This document shows positions 1 through 8,331 of a stretch of 64,000 nucleotides of DNA, piece by piece (the first letter of the stretch is position 1; every line of letters starts with the position of its first letter). Source of the stretch: Gracilibacillus massiliensis (GTDB lineage: Bacteria; Bacillota; Bacilli; Bacillales; Amphibacillaceae). The stretch lies in contig NZ_CZRP01000011.1 of the NCBI RefSeq assembly GCF_001458115.1, positions 62,001 through 126,000 of the forward strand, given 5' to 3'. The notes under the pieces were generated by a model that made no database searches, had not been told where the DNA came from, and saw only the letters and a program-made list of their open reading frames with translations. The position numbers and the translations under genes are program-made.

Positions 1-179
1 TTCCTGTACGCTAAGAATTCGAATTGATATTTAAACCTGCTTCTCTACTATCTCCATTGCTAAATAGAGGTCTATTACATATATAAACTAATTTTTATGC
101 TTTTTAGCTTATTTACTTAAAAAATGGAATCCGTTAACAGCAAACAAATTTGAAGAAATAAACCTAAAAAAAGCAGAAT

Positions 180-205
180 ACACCACCAGTGCATGCTGAT
201 GGTGT
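180..205 (-). terminator. Rho-independent terminator of the old yellow enzyme gene
   Basis: Arms ACACCACCAG (180-189) and CTGATGGTGT (196-205) pair with one mismatch. On the minus strand the hairpin is followed, after a short linker, by a run of seven T (the A-run near 164-171). It lies 33 bases past the stop of the minus-strand oxidoreductase gene. The rest of bases 1-237 shows no gene. Confidence 0.6.
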
Positions 206-237
206 AGTTTTCGTTTGCATTTGTAGGCACTTGTAAC

Positions 238-1290
238 CTAATTTAAACATTTTAGTTGCTCTTTGGTGTGAAAAGGTAAGATCTCTTGATTCGCTTTCAG
301 ACGAATAACCAAATCAGGGTTGGATATAAATAATTTTCCAAATGCAACTAGGTCTGCCTGATTTTCTTCAACGATGGCTATAGCTTTATGAGGAACGATA
401 TTACCAACAGCGATAAGGGTTTCATCCCAGTATTTTCTGAATAACTCATGCAAGGATCTTTGATCATTTTTAAGTTCGTTACCATAGCTTTCTACAGAAG
501 GATGGATAATTTTTATTCGATGTTTGGAAAGCATCTCAGTGATAGCGTGCACCATTTCCTCCGGTTGCTCCCATACATAATCTCCATCGTCATCTTTTTT
601 TTCAGAAACTCTGATACTAATTCTATTTTTAGGGACAACTTTCTTTACTTCTTTAATAATTAGTTCTAAAAATCGCAGTCTGTTTTGTATGGATCCTCCA
701 AATTTATCTTCACGGATATTTGATTTCTCGCTGATAAATTGATCAATGAGATAGCCATGCGCGGCATGTATTTCGATACCGTCAAATCCAGTCTCCATTG
801 CATTTCTTGCTGCCTGTCTATAATCATCGATAATTTGATATATTTCTGACTGACTTAAAGATTTAGGTGCTTGGAACGGTTTTCTTAATCTATGCACGTG
901 GCCGCTAGCACCTATAGCAGATGGAGCGACAGGCGGATGCCCTTTTAAAATTTCCTGATGACTTAGCCTGCCTACATGCCAAAGCTGCGCAAAAATTTTC
1001 GTTTTATATTGATGAACTTCTCTTGTTACTTTTTCCCAACGTAGTGTTTGCTGATGTGTGAATATTCCCGGAATCCCATAGGTTCCTTTGGCTAATTCAC
1101 TGATGGCAATACCTTCTGTGATGATTAAACCGGCGCCGTACCTCGCTCTTTTTCCATAATAGTCGGCAATCAATTGATTGACTTCACCAGTTTCATTATC
1201 AGCAAATCCTCTTGTCATTGGCGCCATCACAATTCTATTTTCTAATGTTAAGTTTTCGATTTTGTAATCAGAGAAAATGGAACATGTCAT
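238..1290 (-). CDS. NADH:flavin oxidoreductase, old yellow enzyme family
   Basis: FMN-dependent ene-reductase of the old yellow enzyme family, cytosolic, about 350 residues as usual. Visible family motifs are APMTR near the N-terminus, QLWHVGR around residue 105 and HAAHGYLIDQF around residue 178, which supplies the substrate-binding His pair and the FMN-barrel core. The C-terminal segment VAFGKLFISNPDL matches the phosphate-binding end of the barrel. I place the start at the ATG at 1290, because GAGGTG lies six bases upstream; the in-frame GTG at 1299 overlaps that site. The gene is divergent from a Lrp/AsnC regulator, which may control it. The natural substrate cannot be told from sequence. 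Confidence 0.92.
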   Translation of the reverse strand: MTCSIFSDYKIENLTLENRIVMAPMTRGFADNETGEVNQLIADYYGKRARYGAGLIITEGIAISELAKGTYGIPGIFTHQQTLRWEKVTREVHQYKTKIFAQLWHVGRLSHQEILKGHPPVAPSAIGASGHVHRLRKPFQAPKSLSQSEIYQIIDDYRQAARNAMETGFDGIEIHAAHGYLIDQFISEKSNIREDKFGGSIQNRLRFLELIIKEVKKVVPKNRISIRVSEKKDDDGDYVWEQPEEMVHAITEMLSKHRIKIIHPSVESYGNELKNDQRSLHELFRKYWDETLIAVGNIVPHKAIAIVEENQADLVAFGKLFISNPDLVIRLKANQEILPFHTKEQLKCLN

Positions 1291-1406
1291 ATTTATCACC
1301 TCAGATAAAATTTTAATCCTATCCCAATCTGTTTACAATGGAATTATTAAGCTATATAATATGAAAAACTTTAAATTTTAAAGTAATGGGAGAGTGGGTG
1401 AAATCG

Positions 1407-1823
1407 ATGTTAGATGATGTCGATCATCAAATATTAGATTTATTAAAAAGAAATTCAAGACTCACCTATACGGAAATCGGTAAACAGATAAACATGTCTT
1501 CACCTGCTGTAAAAACGAGAATGGAAAGATTAGAAGATTATGTGATCAATCGGTATACAGTAGAGGTCAATCATAATGAACTTAACAAGGGAATCCATGG
1601 CTTTGTTTTATTTAAAACAAAGAGCTGTGAAAAGTTAATGAATTATTGTAAGGAAAACAAGAATATTATAGATTTATGGAGAATTAGCGGAGAGTATAAT
1701 TATATGGCTAAAGTTATATGTGCAAAAATAGAGGAGTTGGAGCAAATCTCTAAAGATACAACCCAATATGCCTTTTCTAATATACTATCAATTTTAGGAA
1801 ATTATAATGTAGAAGAGGGTTAA
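1407..1823 (+). CDS. Lrp/AsnC family transcriptional regulator
   Basis: About 138 residues. An N-terminal winged HTH (LDDVDHQILDLLKRNSR, then TYTEIGKQINMSSPAVKTRMERLED) is followed by a C-terminal RAM-type effector domain. The start is taken at the ATG at 1407, which gives the canonical Lrp N-terminus and has G-rich sequence upstream; an ATG at 1386 would add seven residues without a clear ribosome site. It is divergent from the old yellow enzyme gene across about 116 bases, the usual arrangement for a local regulator. The target and the effector amino acid are unknown. Confidence 0.85.
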   Translation: MLDDVDHQILDLLKRNSRLTYTEIGKQINMSSPAVKTRMERLEDYVINRYTVEVNHNELNKGIHGFVLFKTKSCEKLMNYCKENKNIIDLWRISGEYNYMAKVICAKIEELEQISKDTTQYAFSNILSILGNYNVEEG

Positions 1824-2137
1824 AAAGGATCGTTCATGCAAAACCTGATGCCTAAATTATATTAGAATAAGACGGATATTTTACTTTTGGAGGAAATAGC
1901 GGATATTGAATCCCATTATAATAATAGAGAGTAGAAACGACTATTATTATACTGTACAGAACAAGGGAATCTAGCAATAGCTTAAAACCCTTCGTATCAG
2001 TCAATTGTTCGCATGAGGAGCTATGGCCTCATATTCTAAATTAAATAAGACTTTACAAAAAAGTGGATTTTCTCTGTGCGGAGAAATCGGCTTTTTTTCT
2101 TCACTTTAAACGCTTTCGATTAATTTTCAAAATGTTA
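1824..2137. other. Non-coding stretch between the Lrp gene and the PadR promoter
   Basis: No convincing reading frame. The only clear element is a hairpin with GATTTTCTC (2066-2074) against GAGAAATC (2081-2088) and a T-run at 2092-2098. It can act as a plus-strand terminator insulating the PadR unit downstream. Confidence 0.5.
2066..2098 (+). terminator. Hairpin with T-run upstream of the PadR unit
   Basis: An eight-base stem with one bulged T and a six-base loop is followed by GGC and seven T. It lies about 240 bases past the Lrp stop and 40 bases before the PadR promoter. Confidence 0.55.
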
Positions 2138-2200
2138 TTGACTATTCAGTTGAACTGAATTATAGTAGTGTTAAGTTAAAATATATAGTTGAACTGAATA
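2138..2200 (+). promoter_or_regulatory. PadR promoter with the operator in the spacer
   Basis: TTGACT (2138-2143) and TATAGT (2161-2166) are separated by exactly 17 bases. Those 17 bases form the palindrome ATTCAGTTGAACTGAAT (2144-2160). A second copy of its core, AGTTGAACTGAAT, lies at 2187-2199 just before the ribosome site. The layout predicts autorepression by the PadR protein encoded at 2213. Confidence 0.7.
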
Positions 2201-2212
2201 GAGGGTGAGAAA

Positions 2213-2530
2213 ATGAAACATAAATTACTGCCGTTGTCTGAAACGATGCATTATATTCTATTAGCCTTACGTGAACCACTCCATGGCTATGCAGTAATGC
2301 AGAAAATAGAAGAACTAAGTAAGGGCAGTGTGATTTTAGCTGCTGGTACATTATACGGTGCGATTGAAAACTTGAACAAACATGGTTGGATTGAACCAGT
2401 TGGACATTCAGGGCGAAGGAAAATATATAAGACTACAACTGAAGGAAGCGCCATCTTGAAAATGGAACAAGAAAGATTAACCCATATTTTATCTTTATAT
2501 GAAGGAAGTGATTTAAATGAAGAAGTTTAA
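2213..2530 (+). CDS. PadR family transcriptional regulator
   Basis: 105 residues with the PadR winged-helix signature: LSETMHYILLALREPLHGYAV, then GSVILAAGTLYGAIENL and a GRRKIYKTT wing. GAGGGTGAGAAA precedes the ATG. Its last codons overlap the start of the DUF2812 gene by 14 bases, so the two are translationally coupled. PadR next to DUF2812 is a common Firmicute pairing. It probably represses its own operon through the two operator copies in the promoter. Confidence 0.93.
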   Translation: MKHKLLPLSETMHYILLALREPLHGYAVMQKIEELSKGSVILAAGTLYGAIENLNKHGWIEPVGHSGRRKIYKTTTEGSAILKMEQERLTHILSLYEGSDLNEEV

Positions 2531-3083
2531 AGTGTTTTTTAATATTGAGAAAGAAGAACAATGGCTGAACGAGCAATTACAGAATGGTTACCGTTGCACG
2601 AATATTAGTAAATTTGGAATATACAGTTTCGAAAAAACGGATAAGAGATATGCGATTCGGCTAGATTGTCGAGATTATTTACCAAAACAAAAGTTTGAGG
2701 AATACAAAGGGATATATGAAGATTTTGGTTGGAATTATATTACGGGTTCCTGGATTGGTGGAATACGGTATTGGCAAAAAGAAGATAATGACCAAAATGA
2801 TATCTTCTCAGATAATCAATCAAAAAGTAATTATTATAAAAGGTTGATGGGTTACTCCATTTGGTTGGGATCGTTATGTTTGGCCTACTGCTTTATGCTC
2901 TTTAATAATTCTGGATTATACCATGATGGCCTTTGGCGTATGGAAGGGTCACTATTTTGGAAAGCATTAGTATTTGAAACGCCATTTGTTCTTTTAAAGT
3001 TACTTCCTGTACTTATGGTAGTGCTTTTTAGTAGGAGTTATTATAAAGCTTATCAAAAGTATTCTATGTTAAAAGTACAATAA
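2517..3083 (+). CDS. DUF2812 domain membrane protein
   Basis: 188 residues. The N-terminal soluble part (FKVFFNIEKEEQWLNEQL, then YAIRLDCRDY) has the DUF2812 pattern. It is followed by two predicted membrane segments, around residues 113-130 and 150-170. The short basic C-terminus should face the cytoplasm. DUF2812 proteins are usually encoded beside PadR regulators; their biochemical role is not established. Translation is coupled to PadR (overlapping ends, GAAGGAAGTG upstream of the ATG). A terminator follows about 100 bases downstream. Confidence 0.88.
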   Translation: MKKFKVFFNIEKEEQWLNEQLQNGYRCTNISKFGIYSFEKTDKRYAIRLDCRDYLPKQKFEEYKGIYEDFGWNYITGSWIGGIRYWQKEDNDQNDIFSDNQSKSNYYKRLMGYSIWLGSLCLAYCFMLFNNSGLYHDGLWRMEGSLFWKALVFETPFVLLKLLPVLMVVLFSRSYYKAYQKYSMLKVQ

Positions 3084-3395
3084 GCAGGAAGGGTTTAAGC
3101 TAAGCAAGGTAATTGAAATGACTCAAACATAATACTGTCCAATAATCAATCTCAAGTTTTCTATAATTAATGAATTTGTAAGGTGCCTATATAAAATATA
3201 AGGTGCCTTTTTTTTAGTGATTTTTGAGTGTGCCTCCCGTATCATAATTACCTGATTCTAAAGTTATTCAGAAACTACATAAAAAAACAGTGTTTTTAGT
3301 TGAAATCAGGATAAATATATCGATTATTAGAATACTACCTTTGAGAACGTTCATTTTCGATGTAGAAATTTAGTGAAAAAAGGAGGAATTTACTT
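3084..3395. other. Intergenic region before the fasciclin gene
   Basis: 312 bases without a gene. It holds the terminator of the PadR-DUF2812 unit (3181-3215) and, from about 3230 onward, an AT-rich upstream region for the fasciclin gene in which I could not assign a convincing sigma-A promoter. AAAGGAGG directly precedes the next start. Confidence 0.5.
3181..3215 (+). terminator. Terminator after PadR-DUF2812
   Basis: AGGTGCCTATAT (3181-3192) can fold on ATATAAGGTGCCT (3196-3208) through Watson-Crick pairs plus a tandem G-U wobble step and one bulge. A run of T follows to 3215. Confidence 0.5.
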
Positions 3396-3890
3396 ATGTT
3401 AAAGAAAAAATCAACGTTAATTCTGTTTGTTGTTATGTTGTTTCTCTCATTTGAAAGTGGTGTATTTGCTGCAGAGAATTCTGAAACTGAAAATGATATT
3501 GTCGATGTTGCTAAAGAAGCAGGTAACTTTAATACATTAATTGCAGCATTAGAAAAAGCTGATTTGGTTGATACATTAAAAGGAGAAGGACCCTTTACTG
3601 TATTTGCGCCGACAGATGAAGCATTTGAAACGCTACTAAAGGAATTAGACATAACTGCTGAAGAGCTATTAGCAAGAGATGATTTGAAAGACATTCTCTT
3701 GTATCATGTGGTACCAGAAAAAGTGATGTCTGGAGATTTACAGGATGGAATGAAGGCCAAAACGCTCGCAGATAAAAAAGTGGAAATATCATTAGATCCT
3801 GTAATGGTCAATAATTCAAATGTTCTTAAAGCCGATTTAGAAACGTCTAATGGTGTCATTCATGTTATTGATAAAGTGTTGTTACCTTAA
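3396..3890 (+). CDS. Exported fasciclin (FAS1) domain protein
   Basis: 164 residues. A Sec signal peptide (basic MLKKK, a hydrophobic stretch of about 18 residues, AxA-type end at GVFAA) is followed by one FAS1 domain with the H1 box GPFTVFAPTDEAFETL and the H2-like NGVIHVIDKVLLP at the C-terminus. FAS1 domains mediate cell-surface adhesion. There is no lipobox Cys or LPxTG motif, so the protein is probably secreted or loosely wall-associated. AAAGGAGG lies upstream of the ATG. It appears monocistronic, closed by a strong terminator. Confidence 0.93.
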   Translation: MLKKKSTLILFVVMLFLSFESGVFAAENSETENDIVDVAKEAGNFNTLIAALEKADLVDTLKGEGPFTVFAPTDEAFETLLKELDITAEELLARDDLKDILLYHVVPEKVMSGDLQDGMKAKTLADKKVEISLDPVMVNNSNVLKADLETSNGVIHVIDKVLLP

Positions 3891-3904
3891 AAAAGTTGTT
3901 GGAT

Positions 3905-3937
3905 AAGACTGGATCATCTATGATTCAGTCTTATTTT
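3905..3937 (+). terminator. Terminator of the fasciclin gene
   Basis: AAGACTGGATCAT (3905-3917) pairs with ATGATTCAGTCTT (3920-3932), including one G-T wobble, and is followed by ATTTTT. The hairpin begins 15 bases after the stop codon. Confidence 0.85.
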
Positions 3938-3941
3938 TAAG

Positions 3942-4055
3942 GTGATTCACGAATCGTCTTACGATAAAGAAGACTTGCCGATTGGTGAAACCAGAGGCTT
4001 AGTCGCACTTATGCCTTCAGGTGAAAGTCATCATCGGTTCGTAAACTCAGCGTGA
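3942..4055 (+). other. Orphan 37-codon frame, possible repeat or gene remnant
   Basis: A GTG-initiated open frame runs from just after the fasciclin terminator to a TGA at 4053. It has no ribosome site and ends in MPSGESHHRFVNSA. The base composition is much less AT-rich than the flanks, which is unusual for an intergenic spacer. I have a weak impression that similar C-termini occur in short hypothetical proteins of other Bacilli, which would suggest a dispersed repeat or element remnant, but I cannot verify it here. Confidence 0.3.
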
Positions 4056-4102
4056 TTCCTTTATCTCAGTTGATTCGCACCTGTTACATAGGAGGCGTTA
4101 TT

Positions 4103-4753
4103 ATGGATACTTTTTTTTACGCATTTTTTGTACTTGCTTATATCATACTAATTATCTGGACTTTTAAGTCATCTCAGAAAGAGTTAACATATCGAAGTTT
4201 TCTCTATATTATCATTATTGGTTTATTCTATGACAACTTGATCTTAGCGGTTGGGAGATTTGTTGGTACAGGTGAGTTACTGAAAATATTAAGTTTATGG
4301 CGCTACTGGATACACGCATTAGTTACACCAACTTTAGTACTATTTAGTTATGGCATCTTAAAATTAGCAGATGTAAGTTGGATGAAAAGCAATATCGTAA
4401 AATGGCTATCAGTCTTAGTAACACTACTTCTTAGTGTGATTGAAATTCTGGCGGTCCTTCAATTAGAGTTAAAACCAATATGGGATAACGGTGTTCTTCA
4501 ATACATATCAACTTCTTCAACTAATCATCCGCCATATATGATCATTGGAGTTACTTGTGTGTTGTTAATTGGAGGCTTTATTATATATAGGAAAACTAGG
4601 TGGAAATGGATGTTGATTGGAACAGTTATCATGGGAATCGGCAGTGCTTTGTCGTCTTTCTTGCCAAGCGGTGCTGTAACAAATGCATTTGAGTTAATTT
4701 TGCTTTTTACATTAGCGTTAACTAAAATTTATTTGGAAAAAATTCGAAGGTAG
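4103..4753 (+). CDS. Multi-pass membrane protein of unknown function
   Basis: 216 residues with about seven hydrophobic segments (for example near residues 3-22, 31-50, 68-90, 100-125, 153-170, 178-198 and 200-212) and short charged loops. I do not recognise the family. AGGAGG six bases before the ATG at 4103 fixes the start; an upstream ATG at 4052 would add a non-hydrophobic leader with no ribosome site. It stands alone, followed by a terminator at 4871. Confidence 0.8.
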   Translation: MDTFFYAFFVLAYIILIIWTFKSSQKELTYRSFLYIIIIGLFYDNLILAVGRFVGTGELLKILSLWRYWIHALVTPTLVLFSYGILKLADVSWMKSNIVKWLSVLVTLLLSVIEILAVLQLELKPIWDNGVLQYISTSSTNHPPYMIIGVTCVLLIGGFIIYRKTRWKWMLIGTVIMGIGSALSSFLPSGAVTNAFELILLFTLALTKIYLEKIRR

Positions 4754-4870
4754 TATAGCGATAAAACTTTATCCTGTGGCAGAAAAAAAGTTTTTACGTT
4801 GTAATTATCGATCTAATCCTAATTCTTTTCATAATCACTATTTATTCTCATGAGCAGTAAATAGAAGTTG

Positions 4871-4907
4871 GACTGTCCCATCCAGTATTTGGGAACAGTC
4901 TTTTTTT
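4871..4907 (+). terminator. Terminator after the membrane protein gene
   Basis: GACTGTCCCA (4871-4880) pairs with TGGGAACAGTC (4890-4900) with one bulged A, followed by seven T (4901-4907). Confidence 0.8.
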
Positions 4908-4982
4908 GCACTAGTTAGATTTACTACTGCTATGAGATAGTATATAATGAGAAATTAAAGAAAAATGAGATAGGAAGAGACT

Positions 4983-6467
4983 ATGAATAAAAACAAAAAG
5001 AGTCGAAATAAGCCGGGAAAAAAACACAATCATTCAAATAAAACATATGGAAAAAAGCGCTCCGGACAGACGACTAAAAAGAACGAAAAATCCCAAGGTA
5101 AGTCAAAAACTAATAAACGTCAAGCTAATAAACAATCTGTAACAGCAGAGGTAACCTGTACGGGTCTGACTCAAGAGGGGAAAGGCATCGTTCAATGGAA
5201 AGGAAAACAGCTGGCAGTAGAGCAACTATTGCCAGGGGAAACGGCTGAAATTTCTGTATTTACTAACCGTCAAGATGTGAATCCAAAAGTGAAGCGGATC
5301 ATTAAAACGTCGGATGATCGAACCAAGCCACCATGCCCCTATTACTATGAGTGTGGTGGATGTCAGTTGCAGCATATGAACAACCAGGCTCAGGAACGTT
5401 TCAAACAAGAAACAATCGATCAACTGATGAAACCCTTCGGTAAACCGGAACCTATTTTAACGATGGACCACCCATATGATTATCGGAACAAGAGCCATAT
5501 CACATTTGGTCTGAATCAGGAACGGCAAATTATTGGTGGGCTATACGCTCAGAATAGTCATCAGCTTATTTCGATGGATCGGTGTCTGATTCACGATCCG
5601 AAAGCGGATGAGATCTGGAATACAATTAAGGACATGATGAAGTCGTTTAAAATGCAGCCGTATAATGAAGACACTGGACGTGGTTTCCTGCGCCACGTAT
5701 TGGTGAAGGTGGGCAAGGTAAGTGGTGAGATTATGGTAGTGCTGGTTGTAGCTTCACCTATTTTTAAAGGTAGTAATAATTTTGTAAAAGCTCTAAGGAA
5801 GGCTCACCCCGAGATTACGACCATCCTCATGAACGTGAATAACCGGAAGACAAGCATGGTTTTAGGGGATCAAGAGAAAGTGTTATTCGGTAAAGGAACA
5901 ATAACAGACACCCTTTGTGGAATGAAGTTTGATATTTCCGCAAAATCCTTCTATCAGATTAATCCGGTCCAGACAGAAAAGCTGTATTCAAAAGCAATTG
6001 AAATGGCTCAGTTGACTGGAAAAGAAACCGTAATCGATGCGTACTGCGGGATTGGTACCATTGGTCTGATAGCAAGTCAGAAGGCTGGTAAAGTCATTGG
6101 TATAGAGTTGAATAAGGATGCTGTTCGAGACGCCATCCGCAATTCAAAGCGCAATGGCGTGAAGAATGCCCGCTTCCACCAGGGAGACTCTGGTGAATTC
6201 ATGATGGAGATGGCGGCACGTGGTGAGAAAGCGGATGTAGTCATTATGGATCCACCACGAAGCGGGAGTGATAAAGCTTTCTTATCTAGTGTCGTTCAGC
6301 TCAAGCCAAAGCGTATCGTCTATGTGTCCTGCAATCCGGTGACACAGGTACGCGATTTAAAATATTTAGTACAGAATGGTTATGAGGTAAAAGAATTGCA
6401 GCCAGTGGATATGTTTCCACAAACGGTTCACGTCGAGTCCGTGGCGCTGATGGAGTTGAAAAAGTAA
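4983..6467 (+). CDS. rlmD: 23S rRNA (uracil-5-)-methyltransferase, RlmD type
   Basis: 494-residue SAM-dependent RNA m5U methyltransferase. Order: a Lys/Asn-rich basic tail of about 53 residues, a TRAM domain (about 54-112), an iron-sulfur Cys cluster CPYYYECGGCQLQH (about 118-131), a central domain, then the Rossmann fold with DAYCGIGTIGL, VIMDPPRSG and the catalytic-Cys motif YVSCNPVT. HVESVALMEL closes the enzyme as in the family. In Bacillus relatives the enzyme modifies one or both of U747/U1939 of 23S rRNA; which site applies here cannot be told. The long basic tail is more extended than in E. coli RlmD and may add RNA affinity. AGGAAGAG precedes the ATG. Confidence 0.92.
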   Translation: MNKNKKSRNKPGKKHNHSNKTYGKKRSGQTTKKNEKSQGKSKTNKRQANKQSVTAEVTCTGLTQEGKGIVQWKGKQLAVEQLLPGETAEISVFTNRQDVNPKVKRIIKTSDDRTKPPCPYYYECGGCQLQHMNNQAQERFKQETIDQLMKPFGKPEPILTMDHPYDYRNKSHITFGLNQERQIIGGLYAQNSHQLISMDRCLIHDPKADEIWNTIKDMMKSFKMQPYNEDTGRGFLRHVLVKVGKVSGEIMVVLVVASPIFKGSNNFVKALRKAHPEITTILMNVNNRKTSMVLGDQEKVLFGKGTITDTLCGMKFDISAKSFYQINPVQTEKLYSKAIEMAQLTGKETVIDAYCGIGTIGLIASQKAGKVIGIELNKDAVRDAIRNSKRNGVKNARFHQGDSGEFMMEMAARGEKADVVIMDPPRSGSDKAFLSSVVQLKPKRIVYVSCNPVTQVRDLKYLVQNGYEVKELQPVDMFPQTVHVESVALMELKK

Positions 6468-6534
6468 AAAAAAAATAAACTCTTTGAATCAAAATATTAT
6501 CAATTTTGGCCGTAGAGTCATTCAGCCACAAAGC

Positions 6535-6565
6535 AAACCACCAGTTCACACCGGTGGTTTTAGTT
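6535..6565 (+). terminator. Terminator of rlmD
   Basis: AAACCACC (6535-6542) pairs perfectly with GGTGGTTT (6553-6560), followed by TAGTTTT. It lies 68 bases past the rlmD stop. The rest of 6468-6757 shows nothing else convincing. Confidence 0.7.
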
Positions 6566-6757
6566 TTAGCGAATTAATTGGCATAACTCCTTTTTTGGAG
6601 ATTAGCGACTTATTTTTAACCACTAGTCAAATCCTATATTTCTTTTTGAAAACTTGCTCTTGTACTTGATTATTGCCCTTAACTAAATGACATTTGTTGC
6701 AATAGGTTATTTTTTATCTATGAGAAGTTTCCTCGCTCACGGATTATAGAGAGCGGA

Positions 6758-7498
6758 TCAAGCAATAACGAGTCCTCCGTCAACTGCGATGATTTGTCCT
6801 GTGATCCAACCCGATTCAGCCAAATGAACAATCCATGTTGCAACATCATCCGGCACACCGCGACGCCCTAGAGGGATTGTTTTACGCTCCTGTTCCTTAA
6901 CTTCATTGATTTGCTCATCGCTAAGACCCAAACGTTCTTTAAGAAATGCCGTTTCGACAGGACCGCTCGCGATCGAATTTACACGAATTCCCTTCGGAGC
7001 GAGCTCAAGAGCCCAACTGCGCGTGAGGTGTTCAATAGCAGCCTTACTTGCGCCATACAGCGATAACCCAGCTCCCGCCTTACTTCCGTAGGTACTGGAT
7101 ATGTTGATGATTGTTCCTTTCGTTTCAGCGAGGCTTGGAAGCGCAGCTGAAGCAAGCAATATCGGTCCAGTGACATTTATAGAGAAAATATCATTTACCG
7201 ATTTTGCATTCGCATTTTCGAGCGGCTGAATGGTGCCACCGCCAGCATTATTCACGAGAATATCAATACGTCCCCAATATCCAAGTGCTGCTGCAACCGT
7301 TTTGGCTGCTGAGTCTGGATCACTGGCGTCTGCCACAAATGTCTTAATGTTCGAATTAGTAGCTGCAGCTTCTTCCAATTTGGTTTTAGTACGTCCAGTG
7401 ATAAGTACTTTTGCCCCTTTTGCAGCTAACATTTGAGCTGCAGCCAACCCAATTCCGCCACCGCCGCCTGTGATGATCGCAACTTTGTCTTTAAACAT
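6758..7498 (-). CDS. SDR family NAD(P)-dependent oxidoreductase
   Basis: 246-residue classical short-chain dehydrogenase/reductase. Visible: cofactor motif TGGGGGIG near residue 10, NNAGGG near residue 87, catalytic Ser in INISSTYG, the YGASK catalytic Tyr/Lys pair around residue 153, and the C-terminal ITGQIIAVDGG. An Arg after the second beta strand (TGRTK) favours NADP(H). AAGGAGATG precedes the ATG. The gene lies downstream of a MarR gene on the same strand with a 37-base palindrome between them, so MarR control is likely. Substrate unknown. Confidence 0.93.
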   Translation of the reverse strand: MFKDKVAIITGGGGGIGLAAAQMLAAKGAKVLITGRTKTKLEEAAATNSNIKTFVADASDPDSAAKTVAAALGYWGRIDILVNNAGGGTIQPLENANAKSVNDIFSINVTGPILLASAALPSLAETKGTIINISSTYGSKAGAGLSLYGASKAAIEHLTRSWALELAPKGIRVNSIASGPVETAFLKERLGLSDEQINEVKEQERKTIPLGRRGVPDDVATWIVHLAESGWITGQIIAVDGGLVIA

Positions 7499-7576
7499 GA
7501 TCCCATCTCCTTAAACTTATTTTTTTGTTCATTCTCCACCTTTTAGCTCTAACAATACGATAAACGTTAATTATTA

Positions 7577-7613
7577 AATAGTTAATTGGTTAATGATTAA
7601 TCAATTAACTATT
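7577..7613 (-). promoter_or_regulatory. 37-bp palindromic operator upstream of the SDR gene
   Basis: The 18-base arms AATAGTTAATTGGTTAAT (7577-7594) and 7596-7613 are inverted copies with one mismatch around a central G. The element sits about 80 bases upstream of the SDR start. A related half, GGTTAACTATT, occurs at 8120-8130 upstream of the MarR gene. Both placements fit operators for that MarR protein. Confidence 0.6.
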
Positions 7614-7647
7614 GAGGGAAACTGTCCTTAAACAGGACAGGCGAGCT

Positions 7648-8040
7648 TTACTTACCTATTTTTTTTAATAAAGTTTCTAATTGTTTCTGTTCTTCCAAAG
7701 TAAGTTTACTTCCTACATTTTGATCGATAGTCTTTTCATATACGGGCCAAAAATCCAGTATGATCTCATGACCTTCAGGTGTTAAATTAACTAGAGTTCT
7801 TCTCCTATTTTCAGGGTCGAAACTTCTTCGAATGCGACCTGCTAGCTCAAGAGAATTTAATAAATTACTTATGTTCGCCCTTGTAACTGCAAGATCGTCG
7901 CTTAACTCGGAAGGGACCATTGCTCTTCCGCTAGACTTGAGAGCAACTAGCACGCACCACCTGCCTAACGTCAGATCGAACTTTCCTAACTGTTCCTCTA
8001 ATTGTTGAACCAAATGATGATTTGTTTTATAAAGTGTCAA
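7648..8040 (-). CDS. MarR family regulator with a disturbed N-terminus
   Basis: The open frame from a TTG at 8040 gives 130 residues with the MarR fold: GRWCVLVAL, the recognition helix SDDLAVTRANISNLLNSLE, the wing SFDPENRRRTLVNLTPEG and a C-terminal dimer helix. The TTG has no ribosome site. The strong site GAAAGGAGG (minus strand, near 8099-8107) lies 60 bases further upstream, and from it a different frame reads EEWRPFEQPLQSVSVF, then hits TGA inside the T6 run at 8039-8044. One extra T there would join the two frames into a full-length protein. It may be a frameshifted gene, a sequencing indel, a -1 slip site or a leaderless short form. Confidence 0.75.
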   Translation of the reverse strand: MTLYKTNHHLVQQLEEQLGKFDLTLGRWCVLVALKSSGRAMVPSELSDDLAVTRANISNLLNSLELAGRIRRSFDPENRRRTLVNLTPEGHEIILDFWPVYEKTIDQNVGSKLTLEEQKQLETLLKKIGK

Positions 8041-8107
8041 AAAAACGCTTACTGATTGAAGCGGTTGTTCAAAAGGACGCCATTCTTCGATAGATGTTAC
8101 CTCCTTT

Positions 8108-8130
8108 CAAATAATTAAATGGTTAACTAT
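8108..8130 (-). promoter_or_regulatory. Candidate MarR autoregulatory half-site
   Basis: The sequence AATTAAATGGTTAACTATT near 8112-8130 shares GGTTAACTATT-like half sites with the 37-bp palindrome at 7577-7613. It lies just upstream of the strong ribosome site of the MarR gene. This is an inference from the shared sequence only. Confidence 0.35.
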
Positions 8131-8331
8131 TTACTCGCTAACTATAATATTTGCTCATCCTATTGTCAAGTTTGGAATTCCCTCGAAGATAAATACAAGT
8201 ACCAACTGAAATAGCGAGAGTTATATCGAACAGACTAATTGCTGGACAGTAAAAAACGGAGTAGATTGCTAAATAATTTGAACGTTAGAGCTTAATGAGA
8301 CCATAGAGTCACTCAAAGTGGCTGGCTCCAC

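Noticed and set aside
3343-3358. cre site before the fasciclin gene
   Set aside because: TGAGAACGTTCA is palindromic at its centre but misses the conserved 3' CA of the cre consensus; too weak to call.
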